Positions 44,720 through 54,235 of a DNA stretch of 64,000 nt are shown here, one piece after another. The first letter of the stretch is position 1, and each line of letters starts with the position of its first letter. Under the pieces are notes generated by a model that made no database searches, had not been told where the DNA came from, and worked only from the letters and a program-made list of their open reading frames with translations. Where the stretch lies: assembly GCA_900320345.1 (NCBI GenBank), contig ONRZ01000002.1, positions 14,944 to 78,943 of the forward strand, read 5' to 3'. A program made the translations under genes and the position numbers. The stretch comes from an uncultured Lachnospiraceae bacterium. Lineage in GTDB: Bacteria; Bacillota; Clostridia; Lachnospirales; Lachnospiraceae.

Positions 44720-47700
44720 ATGCGGATAGTGCTACAATTTTGCAATTCGTATGCGTTGGAGGAGTTTGTTTATACCGCTCATAGTGCGGAAGGTCAAGAA
44801 GAAACAAGGGATATACGGCTTCCCTCGGACAGGTTCCATCTGGTATCAGATCCGGTGATCTCACTGACCATATCTTCGCAGGGGATCACCTTCAATGAAA
44901 ACAGCTCCAACGTATACTTTCTGATAACAAACAAATCTACAACCTATAAGGACACGTTTGATAAGGATACGTTTCTTACGATCGTAACAGCCGACAGGGA
45001 AGAACTGAAGGTATTTGCCTACATCGGGAATGAAACTGGAATGTGTTTTTATCAGACAGAAAGAAGCCGTGTGATATCCCTTGGGAGCAGTCTTGATCAG
45101 AGTATCAGCTGTGTGGATGATCCCTGCTTATCGGGGACGCATTTACTGATAAAGCGTTCTCGTGACGGAGGCAGGATTAATATAAAGGGAAGGGAGGGAA
45201 TCTATCTAAACGAACGATATGTTGATCAAATGGAGTCGGCGTCCTTAAGCTGCGGAGATGTCATCGTTGCCGGTGGGATCAGGATATTGTGGCTGGATGA
45301 ATACATAGGTATCGAAAAACTGTATTCGGGCAGACCATGTATCGTGAGGCTTAACCGAGTGACAGACCTGATGATGACGGCAGAAACGGATGAGATCAAA
45401 GGGCTTAAGGACTTCACGCCTTCTCCGAGAAACATTATCGCCACTGATGATTCCGAGATAGAACTGGATGCACCGCCACCGAAGCAGCCGGGAAGGAACC
45501 GCCCCTTCTATATTGTTGCGGGACCTGCGCTTACCATGGCTGTTCCCATGAGCCTTGGATGCGGGATATACATATATTCGGCTTCAAATTCGGGTATCGC
45601 GCATGCTTCGATGTATATGTATACCGGCCTTATTACGGCTGTTGCTTCTGCAATTCTCGGTGCTGCCTGGGCGGTGATAAATGTAAGGCATGAAAAAAAG
45701 CAGGCAGCTCTTGATGAGATCACGCGTGTCAGGCGTTATAAGGATTATATAAACAAGTGCGAACGACTCATCAGGGATAAATACAGATATAATATCAACG
45801 CACTTCTCAGGAATTCACCATCGCTTAAGGAGATATTTTCAAACAGTGCAATGCTTCAGGTGTGGAACAGGAGAGAAAGTGATGATCTCCCGTTTTCATA
45901 CAGACTCGGAGTCGGAAGCATACCGTTTGATGTGCGGCTTAAGATCCCGCAGGAAAGGTTCAGTGTTACGGAAGATGAACTTACCAAATTGCCGGGAGTA
46001 CTTAAGAGAAGATACAGCCGGCTCGAGGATGTCCCTGTATGCACGGATATTGCCGGAGTCAGGATGCAGGCTTTTATCGGAAGCGGCAGGGAAATAGAAG
46101 AGCTTTTTCTGAATATGGCTGTCCAGATCGCTGCAACGACAGGGCCTGAACTTATACGGATGGTCTTTGCGTTTTCTGGCGGGATCATACCATCAAAAAC
46201 AGTGAGGCTTATGAGATGGCTTCCGCAGGTTCAGGGAGATGATGAGCATTATGTGAGTACGGACAGGGTAAGGGCTGAGGAAATACTGTTTGAGGCAGAG
46301 ACGATCTTAAGACAGCCGGGTGGACAGAAATCAAGATGGATGATCTTTACGGATGACAGCAGACTGATACCTGCATCCTTCTGCTCCGATGAGAATATAA
46401 GCATCCTGATATATGCCGGAGAATATGCCGGCATTCCCGGGGAATGTCTGAGGATCATACAGAATGACAGATCTTACAGAGGAATGATAGACCTTGGCGG
46501 GAACGGCTTTAGAAGGGAGATATGTTTTGACAGGATAACAGACTCAGAAGCAAAAGAATATGTCGGGAAGATCGCCGGGATACGTTTGAGTTACGATAAG
46601 CGGCACTGTCCGATACCCGTAAAGGTCACTCTGCCCGAACTCTTTGATGCCGGTATGATGGCAACAGAATACATACGCTCGGGATGGAACAGGAACAATA
46701 CCATTAACAGCCTTAGGGCTCCGATCGGGATGGGCAGGGACAGGAGAACGGTATTCCTTGATCTGCATGAGAAGGGTTACGGTCCGCACGGGCTTGTGGC
46801 GGGGATGACCGGAAGCGGGAAGAGTGAAATGTTACAGACACTGATAACTTCACTTGCGATCAGATACAGTCCGAGAGAACTCGGATTCTTCCTGATAGAC
46901 TATAAAGGCGGCGGTATGGCACGCATGTTTGAGAGGCTGCCGCATCTGTTGGGAAGTATATCGAATCTTTCGGGAAACATGATACACAGGGCGATGGCCT
47001 CCATACGAAGTGAAAATGAGAGAAGACAGAAGATTTTTCTTAAAGCCGGGGTCAATTCCGTAAGAGATTATGAAAGACTCTATATCAGCGGAAGAGTCGA
47101 AGAAGCACTTCCTCACATAATCATCATCATTGATGAATTTGCCGAACTGAAGAGAGAGGAACCGGATTTCATGAAGGAACTCATCAGTGTGGCGCAGGTG
47201 GGCAGGAGTCTTGGCGTACATCTGATACTGGCGACGCAGAAACCGGCAGGTACGGTGGATGATAACATTTTTTCAAATTCGAGGTTCCGGATATGCTTAA
47301 GAGTTCAGGATAAACAGGACAGTAACGATATGCTTCACAGACCGGATGCCGCCATGATCACAGATCCGGGAAGGGCTTTCCTGCAGGTCGGCACCGATGA
47401 ACTGTTTGAAGAGTTCCAGTCGGCTTATACCATGGAGCCTTTTGAAGAAGGAAACGGATCCGTGCCCGTTTATCTTTTGGATGATTACGGGAGAGGAACG
47501 GCGGTCTTTGAGGAGCCGGCCAATGAGGAAGACAGCAAAAGGGAAACGCATTTTTCCGTGCTTATGGAACTGATATATCAAAGCTACATCATGGAAAAGA
47601 TGCATCCTGTGCGAAGGCTTTGGCTTCCGCCCCTTAAAAGTGTGATAGCTCTTCCGGTTATGCCGAACACAGATACAATGGAAAAGTATGAAGTTATGAT

Positions 47701-49129
47701 CGGCAGGTATGATGAACCCGGAAGGCAGCGGCAGGATGACTATCATCATGATCTTATAAAAGCGGGGCATACTGTTGTATGCGGCAGCACATTGAGCGGT
47801 AAGAGTACATTTTTACAGACATTTATCTATTCACACATCTTAAACGGGAATCCCGATGACATAAACATATATATCGTAGATTACAGTAACGGAATGCTCT
47901 CGTGTTTCAGGGACAGCGCAGTGGTGGGTGCATATATCTGTGAAGAAAATGCCGCGAGACTGGGAAACCTTTTCTGCATGCTAAATGAAATCATGACAGA
48001 ACGGAGGAACCGGCTGGAAGGTGTGAATTTTGCCCAGTGTATTGAGGAGGAAGATTTTAACGAACCTGCGATCCTGTTGGTCATGGATAATTACGGCGCC
48101 TTCAGGGAAAAGACAGATCTTGCATACGATAAGGATATGCTTGAACTTATAAAATTCGGTGAGGCTTACGGTATATTTGTAATGCTTACCGGAGCAATGA
48201 TAGGAAACGGTGATATTCCGGCGAGACTGTTTGAAAGCTGCCGTACCGGGTTATGTCTAAGGCAGAATGACAAATACCAGTATTCCGAATGCCTGAGAGA
48301 GATAAGGCTTCCGATACTTCCCGATGATGTAAAGGGCAGAGGACTGGCACACATTAACGGACATATACTGGAATTTCAGACAGCCGTATGCTGCGAAGGC
48401 AGTGACAGTGAAAGGAACAGATTCATAAAGGACAGGATAAGGGAACTGAATGTATCTTACAGAGGGAAAGAGGCGATGAAGGTTCCTTATATTCCCGATG
48501 AACCGATGATAAAGGACTTAGATGACGCATTATCGGGACACGGAATGATAAACGAAGATCTGCCGGTCGGATATGAAGCCGTAAGCGGGAAGCCGTTCAT
48601 CTTAAGGCCGGATGCGGGATCCTGTATTGTGATCGCAGGCAGGGAAGGGAGCGGCAAGAGCAATGCATGTATGGTGATAAGCCATTATGCAGGGCGCGCA
48701 GGTATGAAAACCATGTATGTTTCAGATATCGCAACGATATGTGAAGCGGCAAGGAAGGAATCCGACACATTTTTTATCTGTGACGGCATGATAAAGGTTA
48801 TAGACGATTTTTACAGAAATTACGACAGATCCACCGAGGAAGAATTCATTGACATCATTAGAAACAAGAGAGGCATCAGGATGCTGTTTACGATCGATCC
48901 TAAGGACCATGCACTGGCAGCGGGAAGAAAGATATATGAAGAACTTAAGGTAAGATGCATAGGGATATATCTGGGCGGAGCACTTGACCGTCAGAGTGTT
49001 TTTGATTATTCCTACCTTCCGTACAGCGAGCAGTGCCGGATAAAACCTGCCGGGACCGGAACCGTGTTAAGAAGATCATATAACTCTTATGCGGGCGATA
49101 TAGTCATCCCCTGTGCGCCGGCAGCATGA
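44720..49129 (+). CDS. essC: Type VII secretion FtsK/SpoIIIE ATPase EssC
   Basis: A 1469-residue motor of a Firmicutes type VII secretion system. The N-terminal ~190 residues form an FHA region (ISLGSSLDQSISCVDDPCLS, then YLNERYV and SCGDVIVAGG). Two membrane helices lie at ~263-287 and ~300-321. Three P-loop modules follow: GMTGSGKS at ~695, with Walker B IIIIIDEFAEL at ~799; GSTLSGKS at ~1021; GREGSGKS at ~1306. Three modules and N-terminal FHA are the EssC/YukB layout. The first module has a full catalytic acidic pair. It starts an operon with YukD and WXG100 genes. Confidence 0.95.
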   Translation: MRIVLQFCNSYALEEFVYTAHSAEGQEETRDIRLPSDRFHLVSDPVISLTISSQGITFNENSSNVYFLITNKSTTYKDTFDKDTFLTIVTADREELKVFAYIGNETGMCFYQTERSRVISLGSSLDQSISCVDDPCLSGTHLLIKRSRDGGRINIKGREGIYLNERYVDQMESASLSCGDVIVAGGIRILWLDEYIGIEKLYSGRPCIVRLNRVTDLMMTAETDEIKGLKDFTPSPRNIIATDDSEIELDAPPPKQPGRNRPFYIVAGPALTMAVPMSLGCGIYIYSASNSGIAHASMYMYTGLITAVASAILGAAWAVINVRHEKKQAALDEITRVRRYKDYINKCERLIRDKYRYNINALLRNSPSLKEIFSNSAMLQVWNRRESDDLPFSYRLGVGSIPFDVRLKIPQERFSVTEDELTKLPGVLKRRYSRLEDVPVCTDIAGVRMQAFIGSGREIEELFLNMAVQIAATTGPELIRMVFAFSGGIIPSKTVRLMRWLPQVQGDDEHYVSTDRVRAEEILFEAETILRQPGGQKSRWMIFTDDSRLIPASFCSDENISILIYAGEYAGIPGECLRIIQNDRSYRGMIDLGGNGFRREICFDRITDSEAKEYVGKIAGIRLSYDKRHCPIPVKVTLPELFDAGMMATEYIRSGWNRNNTINSLRAPIGMGRDRRTVFLDLHEKGYGPHGLVAGMTGSGKSEMLQTLITSLAIRYSPRELGFFLIDYKGGGMARMFERLPHLLGSISNLSGNMIHRAMASIRSENERRQKIFLKAGVNSVRDYERLYISGRVEEALPHIIIIIDEFAELKREEPDFMKELISVAQVGRSLGVHLILATQKPAGTVDDNIFSNSRFRICLRVQDKQDSNDMLHRPDAAMITDPGRAFLQVGTDELFEEFQSAYTMEPFEEGNGSVPVYLLDDYGRGTAVFEEPANEEDSKRETHFSVLMELIYQSYIMEKMHPVRRLWLPPLKSVIALPVMPNTDTMEKYEVMIGRYDEPGRQRQDDYHHDLIKAGHTVVCGSTLSGKSTFLQTFIYSHILNGNPDDINIYIVDYSNGMLSCFRDSAVVGAYICEENAARLGNLFCMLNEIMTERRNRLEGVNFAQCIEEEDFNEPAILLVMDNYGAFREKTDLAYDKDMLELIKFGEAYGIFVMLTGAMIGNGDIPARLFESCRTGLCLRQNDKYQYSECLREIRLPILPDDVKGRGLAHINGHILEFQTAVCCEGSDSERNRFIKDRIRELNVSYRGKEAMKVPYIPDEPMIKDLDDALSGHGMINEDLPVGYEAVSGKPFILRPDAGSCIVIAGREGSGKSNACMVISHYAGRAGMKTMYVSDIATICEAARKESDTFFICDGMIKVIDDFYRNYDRSTEEEFIDIIRNKRGIRMLFTIDPKDHALAAGRKIYEELKVRCIGIYLGGALDRQSVFDYSYLPYSEQCRIKPAGTGTVLRRSYNSYAGDIVIPCAPAA

Positions 49130-49139
49130 GGTAAAGATA

Positions 49140-49391
49140 ATGGTCACCATCGGAATATATGCCATCCAGCGTTCGAGAAGGTTTGAGATAAGAACTGATG
49201 AAAGCCTGACAGTGGGAGCTCTCGGTGAAAGCATCAGGAAGATACTTGACGATGACAGGGCAGGATATCTGCTGAACTGTGAACGAAAGGGATTTATGGC
49301 AGCAGGCGGAAGCCTGTATGAAAACGGGATAAGAACAGGAATGGAACTTATTTATATTTCAAAACTCATCGAGGATAGAGACAGGATATGA
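49140..49391 (+). CDS. YukD/EsaB-like ubiquitin-fold protein
   Basis: An 83-residue protein. The predicted strand-helix pattern and position directly after essC match YukD/EsaB, small ubiquitin-like cytoplasmic components of type VII secretion. It begins MVTIGIYAIQRSRRFEI and has LTVGALGESIRKIL as the central helix. ATG 49140 has GAGGT at proper distance. Sequence similarity is weak, so the call leans on length and context. Confidence 0.7.
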   Translation: MVTIGIYAIQRSRRFEIRTDESLTVGALGESIRKILDDDRAGYLLNCERKGFMAAGGSLYENGIRTGMELIYISKLIEDRDRI

Positions 49392-49687
49392 ACCCTCTGA
49401 GTGCAGTATATGTGCGCATGAACGCATTAATGGAAGAACTTGGGACGATCGCAGTGAAGATCAACAGGGAGATAGCGGGTTTAAGGGACAGGGCCCGGCC
49501 TCTTTCAATATCCTGGACCGGTACGGCATACGAGGCATACAGCAGAAGGCTCCTTTCCGATATTGAGGAAATGGAGCGTACTTCCACGGATATAATGATC
49601 ATGAGCGGTCTTTTGTATATATCGCTGTCAAGGTACCAGGAGACTGAGATGAAGGTTGCGGATATCATAGGAGGACTCGGAAGATGA
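49388..49687 (+). CDS. WXG100-family protein 1
   Basis: A 99-residue helical hairpin protein with the turn motif W-T-G at 43-45 (SISWTGTAYEAY). WXG100 proteins are secreted as dimers by type VII systems. It overlaps the YukD-like gene by ATGA and the next WXG100 gene by four bases. Confidence 0.85.
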   Translation: MNPLSAVYVRMNALMEELGTIAVKINREIAGLRDRARPLSISWTGTAYEAYSRRLLSDIEEMERTSTDIMIMSGLLYISLSRYQETEMKVADIIGGLGR

Positions 49688-49983
49688 ATATAAAGGCCAG
49701 GATAGATATTGATTTTAAACACGCTATGGAGCAGGCGGACGAACTTGAGGAATTATCGGGAAGATTATGCGACATAGGAAAAGTGAAATTTGATGATACA
49801 CTGACGCTGATCACAAGGGCATGGAACGGGCAGAACTGTATGGACTATACGAGAAAAGCCGCTACTTTCAGGGACAGTCTGTATGAATCGGCGGAAATAC
49901 TAAAGAACACAGCTGTGCTTATAAGGAATACAGCTCAGTTTATATATGCGGCTGAGATGGCAGCGATAAGCATATGCGGATAA
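49684..49983 (+). CDS. WXG100-family protein 2
   Basis: A 99-residue protein with W-N-G at 47-49 (TRAWNGQNCMDY). It is more divergent than its neighbours, with an N-terminal strand-like start and a hydrophobic tail (FIYAAEMAAISI). Probably dimerises with protein 1, whose gene it overlaps. Confidence 0.78.
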   Translation: MNIKARIDIDFKHAMEQADELEELSGRLCDIGKVKFDDTLTLITRAWNGQNCMDYTRKAATFRDSLYESAEILKNTAVLIRNTAQFIYAAEMAAISICG

Positions 49984-50010
49984 AACAGACAAAGACAGGA
50001 GGTTAAGGAA

Positions 50011-50310
50011 ATGTCATTTTTTCAGGTAACGGCAGCTGAACTGAGGAAGAAGGCTGACAGTCTCAGAGGATTGAACTCAAGGTTTAAATCGGGAGTGGAT
50101 AATCTGCTGAGTGCGGAGCAGACGCTCAAGACAATGTGGGAGGGTGAAGCGAATGATACGTTTCATACTGTCTTTATAAAAGACAAGGAGCAGATGGATA
50201 TGTTTCATGAGGTTGTCGAGAGTTTCATCGAAGCACTGCTCGTGATCGCCGCCAGATATGAGGAGGCAGAGAAAAGGAATACGGCAACGGCATCAACAAG
50301 AAGTTATTAA
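50011..50310 (+). CDS. WXG100-family protein 3
   Basis: A 99-residue protein with W-E-G at 43-45 (KTMWEGEANDTF) and a long second helix ending in YEEAE, matching the Y-x3-(D/E) type C-terminal secretion signal. A strong AGGAGG precedes it. Closest of the four to canonical EsxA-type proteins. Confidence 0.9.
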   Translation: MSFFQVTAAELRKKADSLRGLNSRFKSGVDNLLSAEQTLKTMWEGEANDTFHTVFIKDKEQMDMFHEVVESFIEALLVIAARYEEAEKRNTATASTRSY

Positions 50311-50337
50311 TAAACAGAAAGAAAGGGAGAAATGAGC

Positions 50338-50655
50338 ATGGCAGCAGGCATTTTGAAAGTGACACCCGAAAAACTGATCTCAACGTCTACCGAATTTGGT
50401 GCAACGGGCAGGACGATCAGGTCACTCACACAGGAGATGAAGGATATAGTTGACAGTCTTAAATCCGTATGGATGGGAGAGGCGGCATCGGGGTACGGGA
50501 CCAAATTTGCGGAACTTTCCGACGATATTGAGAAGATAAACAGGATGATACAGGAACACGTGACGGATTTGAATGAAATGGCCAGGGAATACCAGGCAGC
50601 CGAGGATGCGAGTTTAGAGCAGAGCGCCGGACTTAATACGGATGCAGTTGGATAG
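50338..50655 (+). CDS. WXG100-family protein 4
   Basis: A 105-residue protein with W-M-G at 45-47 (KSVWMGEAASGY) and the C-terminal REYQAAEDA, again a Y-x3-D/E-type signal. ATG 50338 has AGGGAG eight bases upstream and is preferred over 50332. A canonical WXG100 secreted protein. Confidence 0.9.
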   Translation: MAAGILKVTPEKLISTSTEFGATGRTIRSLTQEMKDIVDSLKSVWMGEAASGYGTKFAELSDDIEKINRMIQEHVTDLNEMAREYQAAEDASLEQSAGLNTDAVG

Positions 50656-50676
50656 TGAGAGGCAGGGAGAGATATC

Positions 50677-52044
50677 ATGGCGATCGGATATAAGAATCTT
50701 ATTTTGATCGATAATTCCAGATCGGTGGGCGAACCGAATTTTATGCTGTGTAAGGAAACGGCAAAATACATATGCGAAAACATCGGAACGGAAGATCTAT
50801 GCAGGATTGCCGTCTTCGGAGAGGATGTTGAGTATCTGACCGATTATACGAACGATGCGGCGGTACTCACATCCTGCATAGATGAAATAGAGATGTGTGA
50901 CAGGGATACTTATGTTACGGATAATCTTGTAAAGGTGATCACAGAATGGGAAGAACAGGATGTGGCGTGCAGAAATATAATCCTGTTTTCCGACGGACAG
51001 GAAGAGGAACCTGTATTGCATGCCAACGAGGAATTATATTATATGCTGTCGGAAGCGGGATATCCGGTCTATGTAGTACAGGGTGTGGAGAGCAGGAGCA
51101 TATCGGCATCCAAGAACCTGTCGGCGATATCAAGGATAAGCGGCGGGAAACTCCTGCTCACGGAATTTGAAGGATCTGAAGGCGGAAGTGAAAAGATAAT
51201 GGGAGATAAGATACTTCAGGCGATAGAGGATGAGAGGACTGCCGCCATGCAGTCGGGATCGGATGGTGCTGTTTTACAGGAAACCGCGGCAGAGAGTGTT
51301 AAAGATACGGAAACTGCCGAAGACAATACTGAAGAAGAACAGGTCGGCGGATATGAGGATATGTATATCCCGAGCGATCATGATGATGAGGTAAAAAGCG
51401 GCATTGCATCAAAGACCGAACAGGCATATATAACGAAGGAGGCATATTCCGGCGTTGATAATTCTCCTTTGATAAGGAATACCGGCAAAAAGGCGGACGG
51501 TATCGGACTGAATGTGATCATTCCGGCAGCAGGACTTTTGTTTGCGGTTATTTTCGCGGTTGCAGTTATTCTTATAACACGGAGGAATGTAAGATCGGCA
51601 AGAAGGGACAGGAGAGTGCTTGCCGGGATAAGTTACGATCTTGAGAGAGAAGCAAGAATAGCGGAAGACGCCGAGGATTATGACTGCAGCACATATAAGC
51701 TTAATGAAGATTACGGAGCCACGAGACTGCTTGAACAAAACGATGGAGGATATGACATCACTCTTGAAGACTGTTCCGATCCGACCAGGTTATACAGAGC
51801 TTCCTGCGATGACAGCCTTATCGTAGGCAGAGCGCAGGGACTGTGCGATATAGTTATCGACAGAGACGATTCGGTTTCGGGAAGACACTGTGAACTGTCT
51901 GTCAGGAACGGGTGCTGGTACGTCAGGGATCTGCAGTCATCAAACGGTACGAAAGTGAATAATCAGAAGGTTTTCCAGGAGCTTCTGCTAAAGACGGGTG
52001 ATATACTCCAGCTCGGTCAGTCGGTATTGCAGGTCAGCATATGA
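50677..52044 (+). CDS. Membrane-anchored VWA-FHA protein of the secretion locus
   Basis: A 455-residue bitopic protein. An N-terminal von Willebrand A domain has the metal site D-N-S-R-S at 12-16 and FSDGQEEEP near 105. An acidic linker follows at ~190-270, then one membrane helix at ~276-300 (NVIIPAAGLLFAVIFAVAVI), a second linker and a C-terminal FHA domain at ~380-455 (VGRAQG, VSGRHCEL, SSNGTKVN). The FHA motifs for phosphothreonine binding are intact. There is no signal peptide, so orientation of the VWA domain is uncertain. Position suggests a structural or regulatory part of the apparatus. Confidence 0.85.
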   Translation: MAIGYKNLILIDNSRSVGEPNFMLCKETAKYICENIGTEDLCRIAVFGEDVEYLTDYTNDAAVLTSCIDEIEMCDRDTYVTDNLVKVITEWEEQDVACRNIILFSDGQEEEPVLHANEELYYMLSEAGYPVYVVQGVESRSISASKNLSAISRISGGKLLLTEFEGSEGGSEKIMGDKILQAIEDERTAAMQSGSDGAVLQETAAESVKDTETAEDNTEEEQVGGYEDMYIPSDHDDEVKSGIASKTEQAYITKEAYSGVDNSPLIRNTGKKADGIGLNVIIPAAGLLFAVIFAVAVILITRRNVRSARRDRRVLAGISYDLEREARIAEDAEDYDCSTYKLNEDYGATRLLEQNDGGYDITLEDCSDPTRLYRASCDDSLIVGRAQGLCDIVIDRDDSVSGRHCELSVRNGCWYVRDLQSSNGTKVNNQKVFQELLLKTGDILQLGQSVLQVSI

Positions 52045-53375
52045 GAGAATTGAGCGAAAGAGAATTGCTGCTGCTGTCCAATTATCTGTATTTGGATAAA
52101 TGTACGGAATATCGGACAATAAAGGATGCGATCGACAGCTGCAGGGATGAAGGAGGAAAAATATCACAGGAAAAGGCAGCGGGACTTGGGATCGGAGGAT
52201 GCATGACCTGTGAGGAATGCGCGGATCTTCTTGCTGAGATGGATGCATCGCCGGATGATTTTAAAAATCTCAATGCTGTAAGGAGTATAAATGCCGGCGG
52301 GATACGCGGCATATGCTTTGCCGATACAGTTGATGACCATAATGCAGTAGTGGTGTTCAGGGGAACGGGAGGCTCATATGATGCCTGGGCAGACAATGTT
52401 CGCGGGGAGTATATGGCGGACACGGGTATGCAGAAACTTGCGGATGATTTTGTCAGATATGACTGCGGTGTATATGACAATATAACCGTATCAGGTCATT
52501 CCAAGGGTGGAAACATGGCTCAGTATGTAACCGTGACCAATCCTGATCGTGTCGGAAGATGTGTTTCTTTTGACGGACAGGGAGTGGGATATGAGTGTGC
52601 AAAGGCACATGAGGCACAGATAAATGAAGTGTCAGGAAGGATAAGATCGATATCGGCGCACAATGATTACGTGAATATACTGCTTGGCTGCATAGCGGGT
52701 GAATGTGTATTTGTAAAGAATCTGCGCAATGATGCGGTCGGAAGGCACAGTTCATATTCGCTCCTTAAAAGCTGTGAGTTTGACAGTGAGGGAAACATTA
52801 TCAACACATGTGAACAGGAGCCGTTTATGAGATGGGCTTCTGCACTCGGAAGAAGATTGACGGGATTTATCGACATACTGCCGGAAGACGGGAACCGGAG
52901 TGTAAGTGAACTTATTGCTTCCGCGGTGGCTGCAGTGTTCTCGAATGAATTCGATGAAGAATATGAGAAGGAGAAGGTAAAAGAGGCAGCCGGCGGAGTA
53001 GGAATGTATGTCGCGGGACTGACCGGGTTTGATACAGGCGGGATATATGATCTTAACAGCGTTACTGAAAGCGTATATATAGATATGAGCGGCCTTGCAA
53101 AGGCAGCTGAGATGCTCACGGCAATACATGATGAACTGTTTTCGATATCGGAAGCGCTCGCCGGGCTCAGGGGACGTCTTGATTATGAAGCGGCAACAAG
53201 ACTGGCGGCTGATACAGTATTGCGTAAGCAGGAGAATATGCTTTTAAAAGAAGGGAAAAAGATCGGGGATTATGCAAAAGCACTTGAAGAGATATCCGGA
53301 CTGTATTTAGGCTGCGAGAATGAACTGTGCGAGAGGATAAGAGGCACGGCTCTTGCCGGTCAGTCGTATTCATAA
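52041..53375 (+). CDS. DUF2974 (Mbeg1-like) alpha/beta hydrolase with helical C terminus, candidate secreted lipase
   Basis: A 444-residue protein. Residues ~20-260 are a lipase-type hydrolase: VVVFRGTGG near 105, nucleophile elbow G-H-S-K-G with Ser154, and a DGQG strand. Residues ~335-440 are a helical, charged domain. No signal peptide. It overlaps the VWA-FHA gene by four bases, so it belongs to the type VII operon. In S. aureus a type VII lipase toxin also has an N-terminal lipase and a C-terminal targeting domain, so an effector role is reasonable but unproven. No immunity gene is adjacent. Confidence 0.8.
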   Translation: MRELSERELLLLSNYLYLDKCTEYRTIKDAIDSCRDEGGKISQEKAAGLGIGGCMTCEECADLLAEMDASPDDFKNLNAVRSINAGGIRGICFADTVDDHNAVVVFRGTGGSYDAWADNVRGEYMADTGMQKLADDFVRYDCGVYDNITVSGHSKGGNMAQYVTVTNPDRVGRCVSFDGQGVGYECAKAHEAQINEVSGRIRSISAHNDYVNILLGCIAGECVFVKNLRNDAVGRHSSYSLLKSCEFDSEGNIINTCEQEPFMRWASALGRRLTGFIDILPEDGNRSVSELIASAVAAVFSNEFDEEYEKEKVKEAAGGVGMYVAGLTGFDTGGIYDLNSVTESVYIDMSGLAKAAEMLTAIHDELFSISEALAGLRGRLDYEAATRLAADTVLRKQENMLLKEGKKIGDYAKALEEISGLYLGCENELCERIRGTALAGQSYS

Positions 53376-53887
53376 CCGTGAGCGGTAAGGAAGCGAGAGA
53401 ACATTTCGTCCCAGGCATGTTCAAGGGACTTGTCCATGGTAAATATCTTAAGTGAAACGGCGGTGGTGCATGAAAGTGCGCTGCCGTCATATTTTATGTT
53501 TACGTTAAGTGAACCGATCTGTTCCGGTGATACGGATGTATCAAGACCGCTCAGGAAACGGGCTGTATTTTCCGGGGAAAGACAAAACACTATCCTGAAT
53601 GCGAGAGGTGTCTTTTTGCCCCTGATGCATTCATAGCAGAAATTCCTGACCGATCCCCAACGTATCATTTCTTCGCTGAAGATAAGACCGTTATCAGCAG
53701 ACTGCTGTTTCAGTATTTCTATCTCTTCCTCCGTATAGAAATCCCTGTTGATATGTCCGTCTACGGTATAGGTGTTTCCCATCATGATCACAGCTTCGTT
53801 TAACAGGAACCGGTCAAATACCGCTTCCTTTTCGGACAGGAGTCCCGTCATGAACATGGCCGTGTTTTTTATAACAAACATACGCAT
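53360..53887 (-). CDS. DUF5721 family protein
   Basis: A 175-residue soluble protein recognised as DUF5721, common in Lachnospiraceae: TVDGHINRDFY near 42 and SLKIFTMDKSLEHAWDEMF near the C terminus are family signatures. Function unknown. Its end overlaps the tail of the convergent lipase gene by 16 bp, marking the right boundary of the secretion operon. Confidence 0.82.
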   Translation of the reverse strand: MRMFVIKNTAMFMTGLLSEKEAVFDRFLLNEAVIMMGNTYTVDGHINRDFYTEEEIEILKQQSADNGLIFSEEMIRWGSVRNFCYECIRGKKTPLAFRIVFCLSPENTARFLSGLDTSVSPEQIGSLNVNIKYDGSALSCTTAVSLKIFTMDKSLEHAWDEMFSRFLTAHGYEYD

Positions 53888-53905
53888 AAATATTTACTCC
53901 GGGGA

Positions 53906-54223
53906 TCACATGATCTTGAAATCGACAGGTGCTATAAAAAGAGCGATGATCAATATCAGTATCTGGACCGCCAGGATCACGGGCATACCGATAAAGAAGG
54001 CTCTCTTACGGGTTTTGTGATTGAACAGATACATACCAAGAAGGCAGCCGATGCTGCCCCCGAAGATCGCTATTGTAAACAGCGTTGCTTCGGGTGTACG
54101 CCACGACTGCCGCTTGGCCTTCTGCTTGTCAATGAAGAAATAAACGAGTCCAAGCAGATTAACACTTATAAGGTATAATCCGATGATCGACTGAACGGTC
54201 GACAGATCGAATCCTGATATCAT
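53906..54223 (-). CDS. DUF1294 membrane protein
   Basis: A 105-residue protein with three to four hydrophobic segments and the family signature FFIDKQKAKRQSWRTPEATL, FGGSIGCLLGMYLFNHKTRK. Function unknown. Lies 12 bp after argG on the minus strand. Confidence 0.88.
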   Translation of the reverse strand: MISGFDLSTVQSIIGLYLISVNLLGLVYFFIDKQKAKRQSWRTPEATLFTIAIFGGSIGCLLGMYLFNHKTRKRAFFIGMPVILAVQILILIIALFIAPVDFKIM

Positions 54224-54235
54224 TTATTGGACTCC

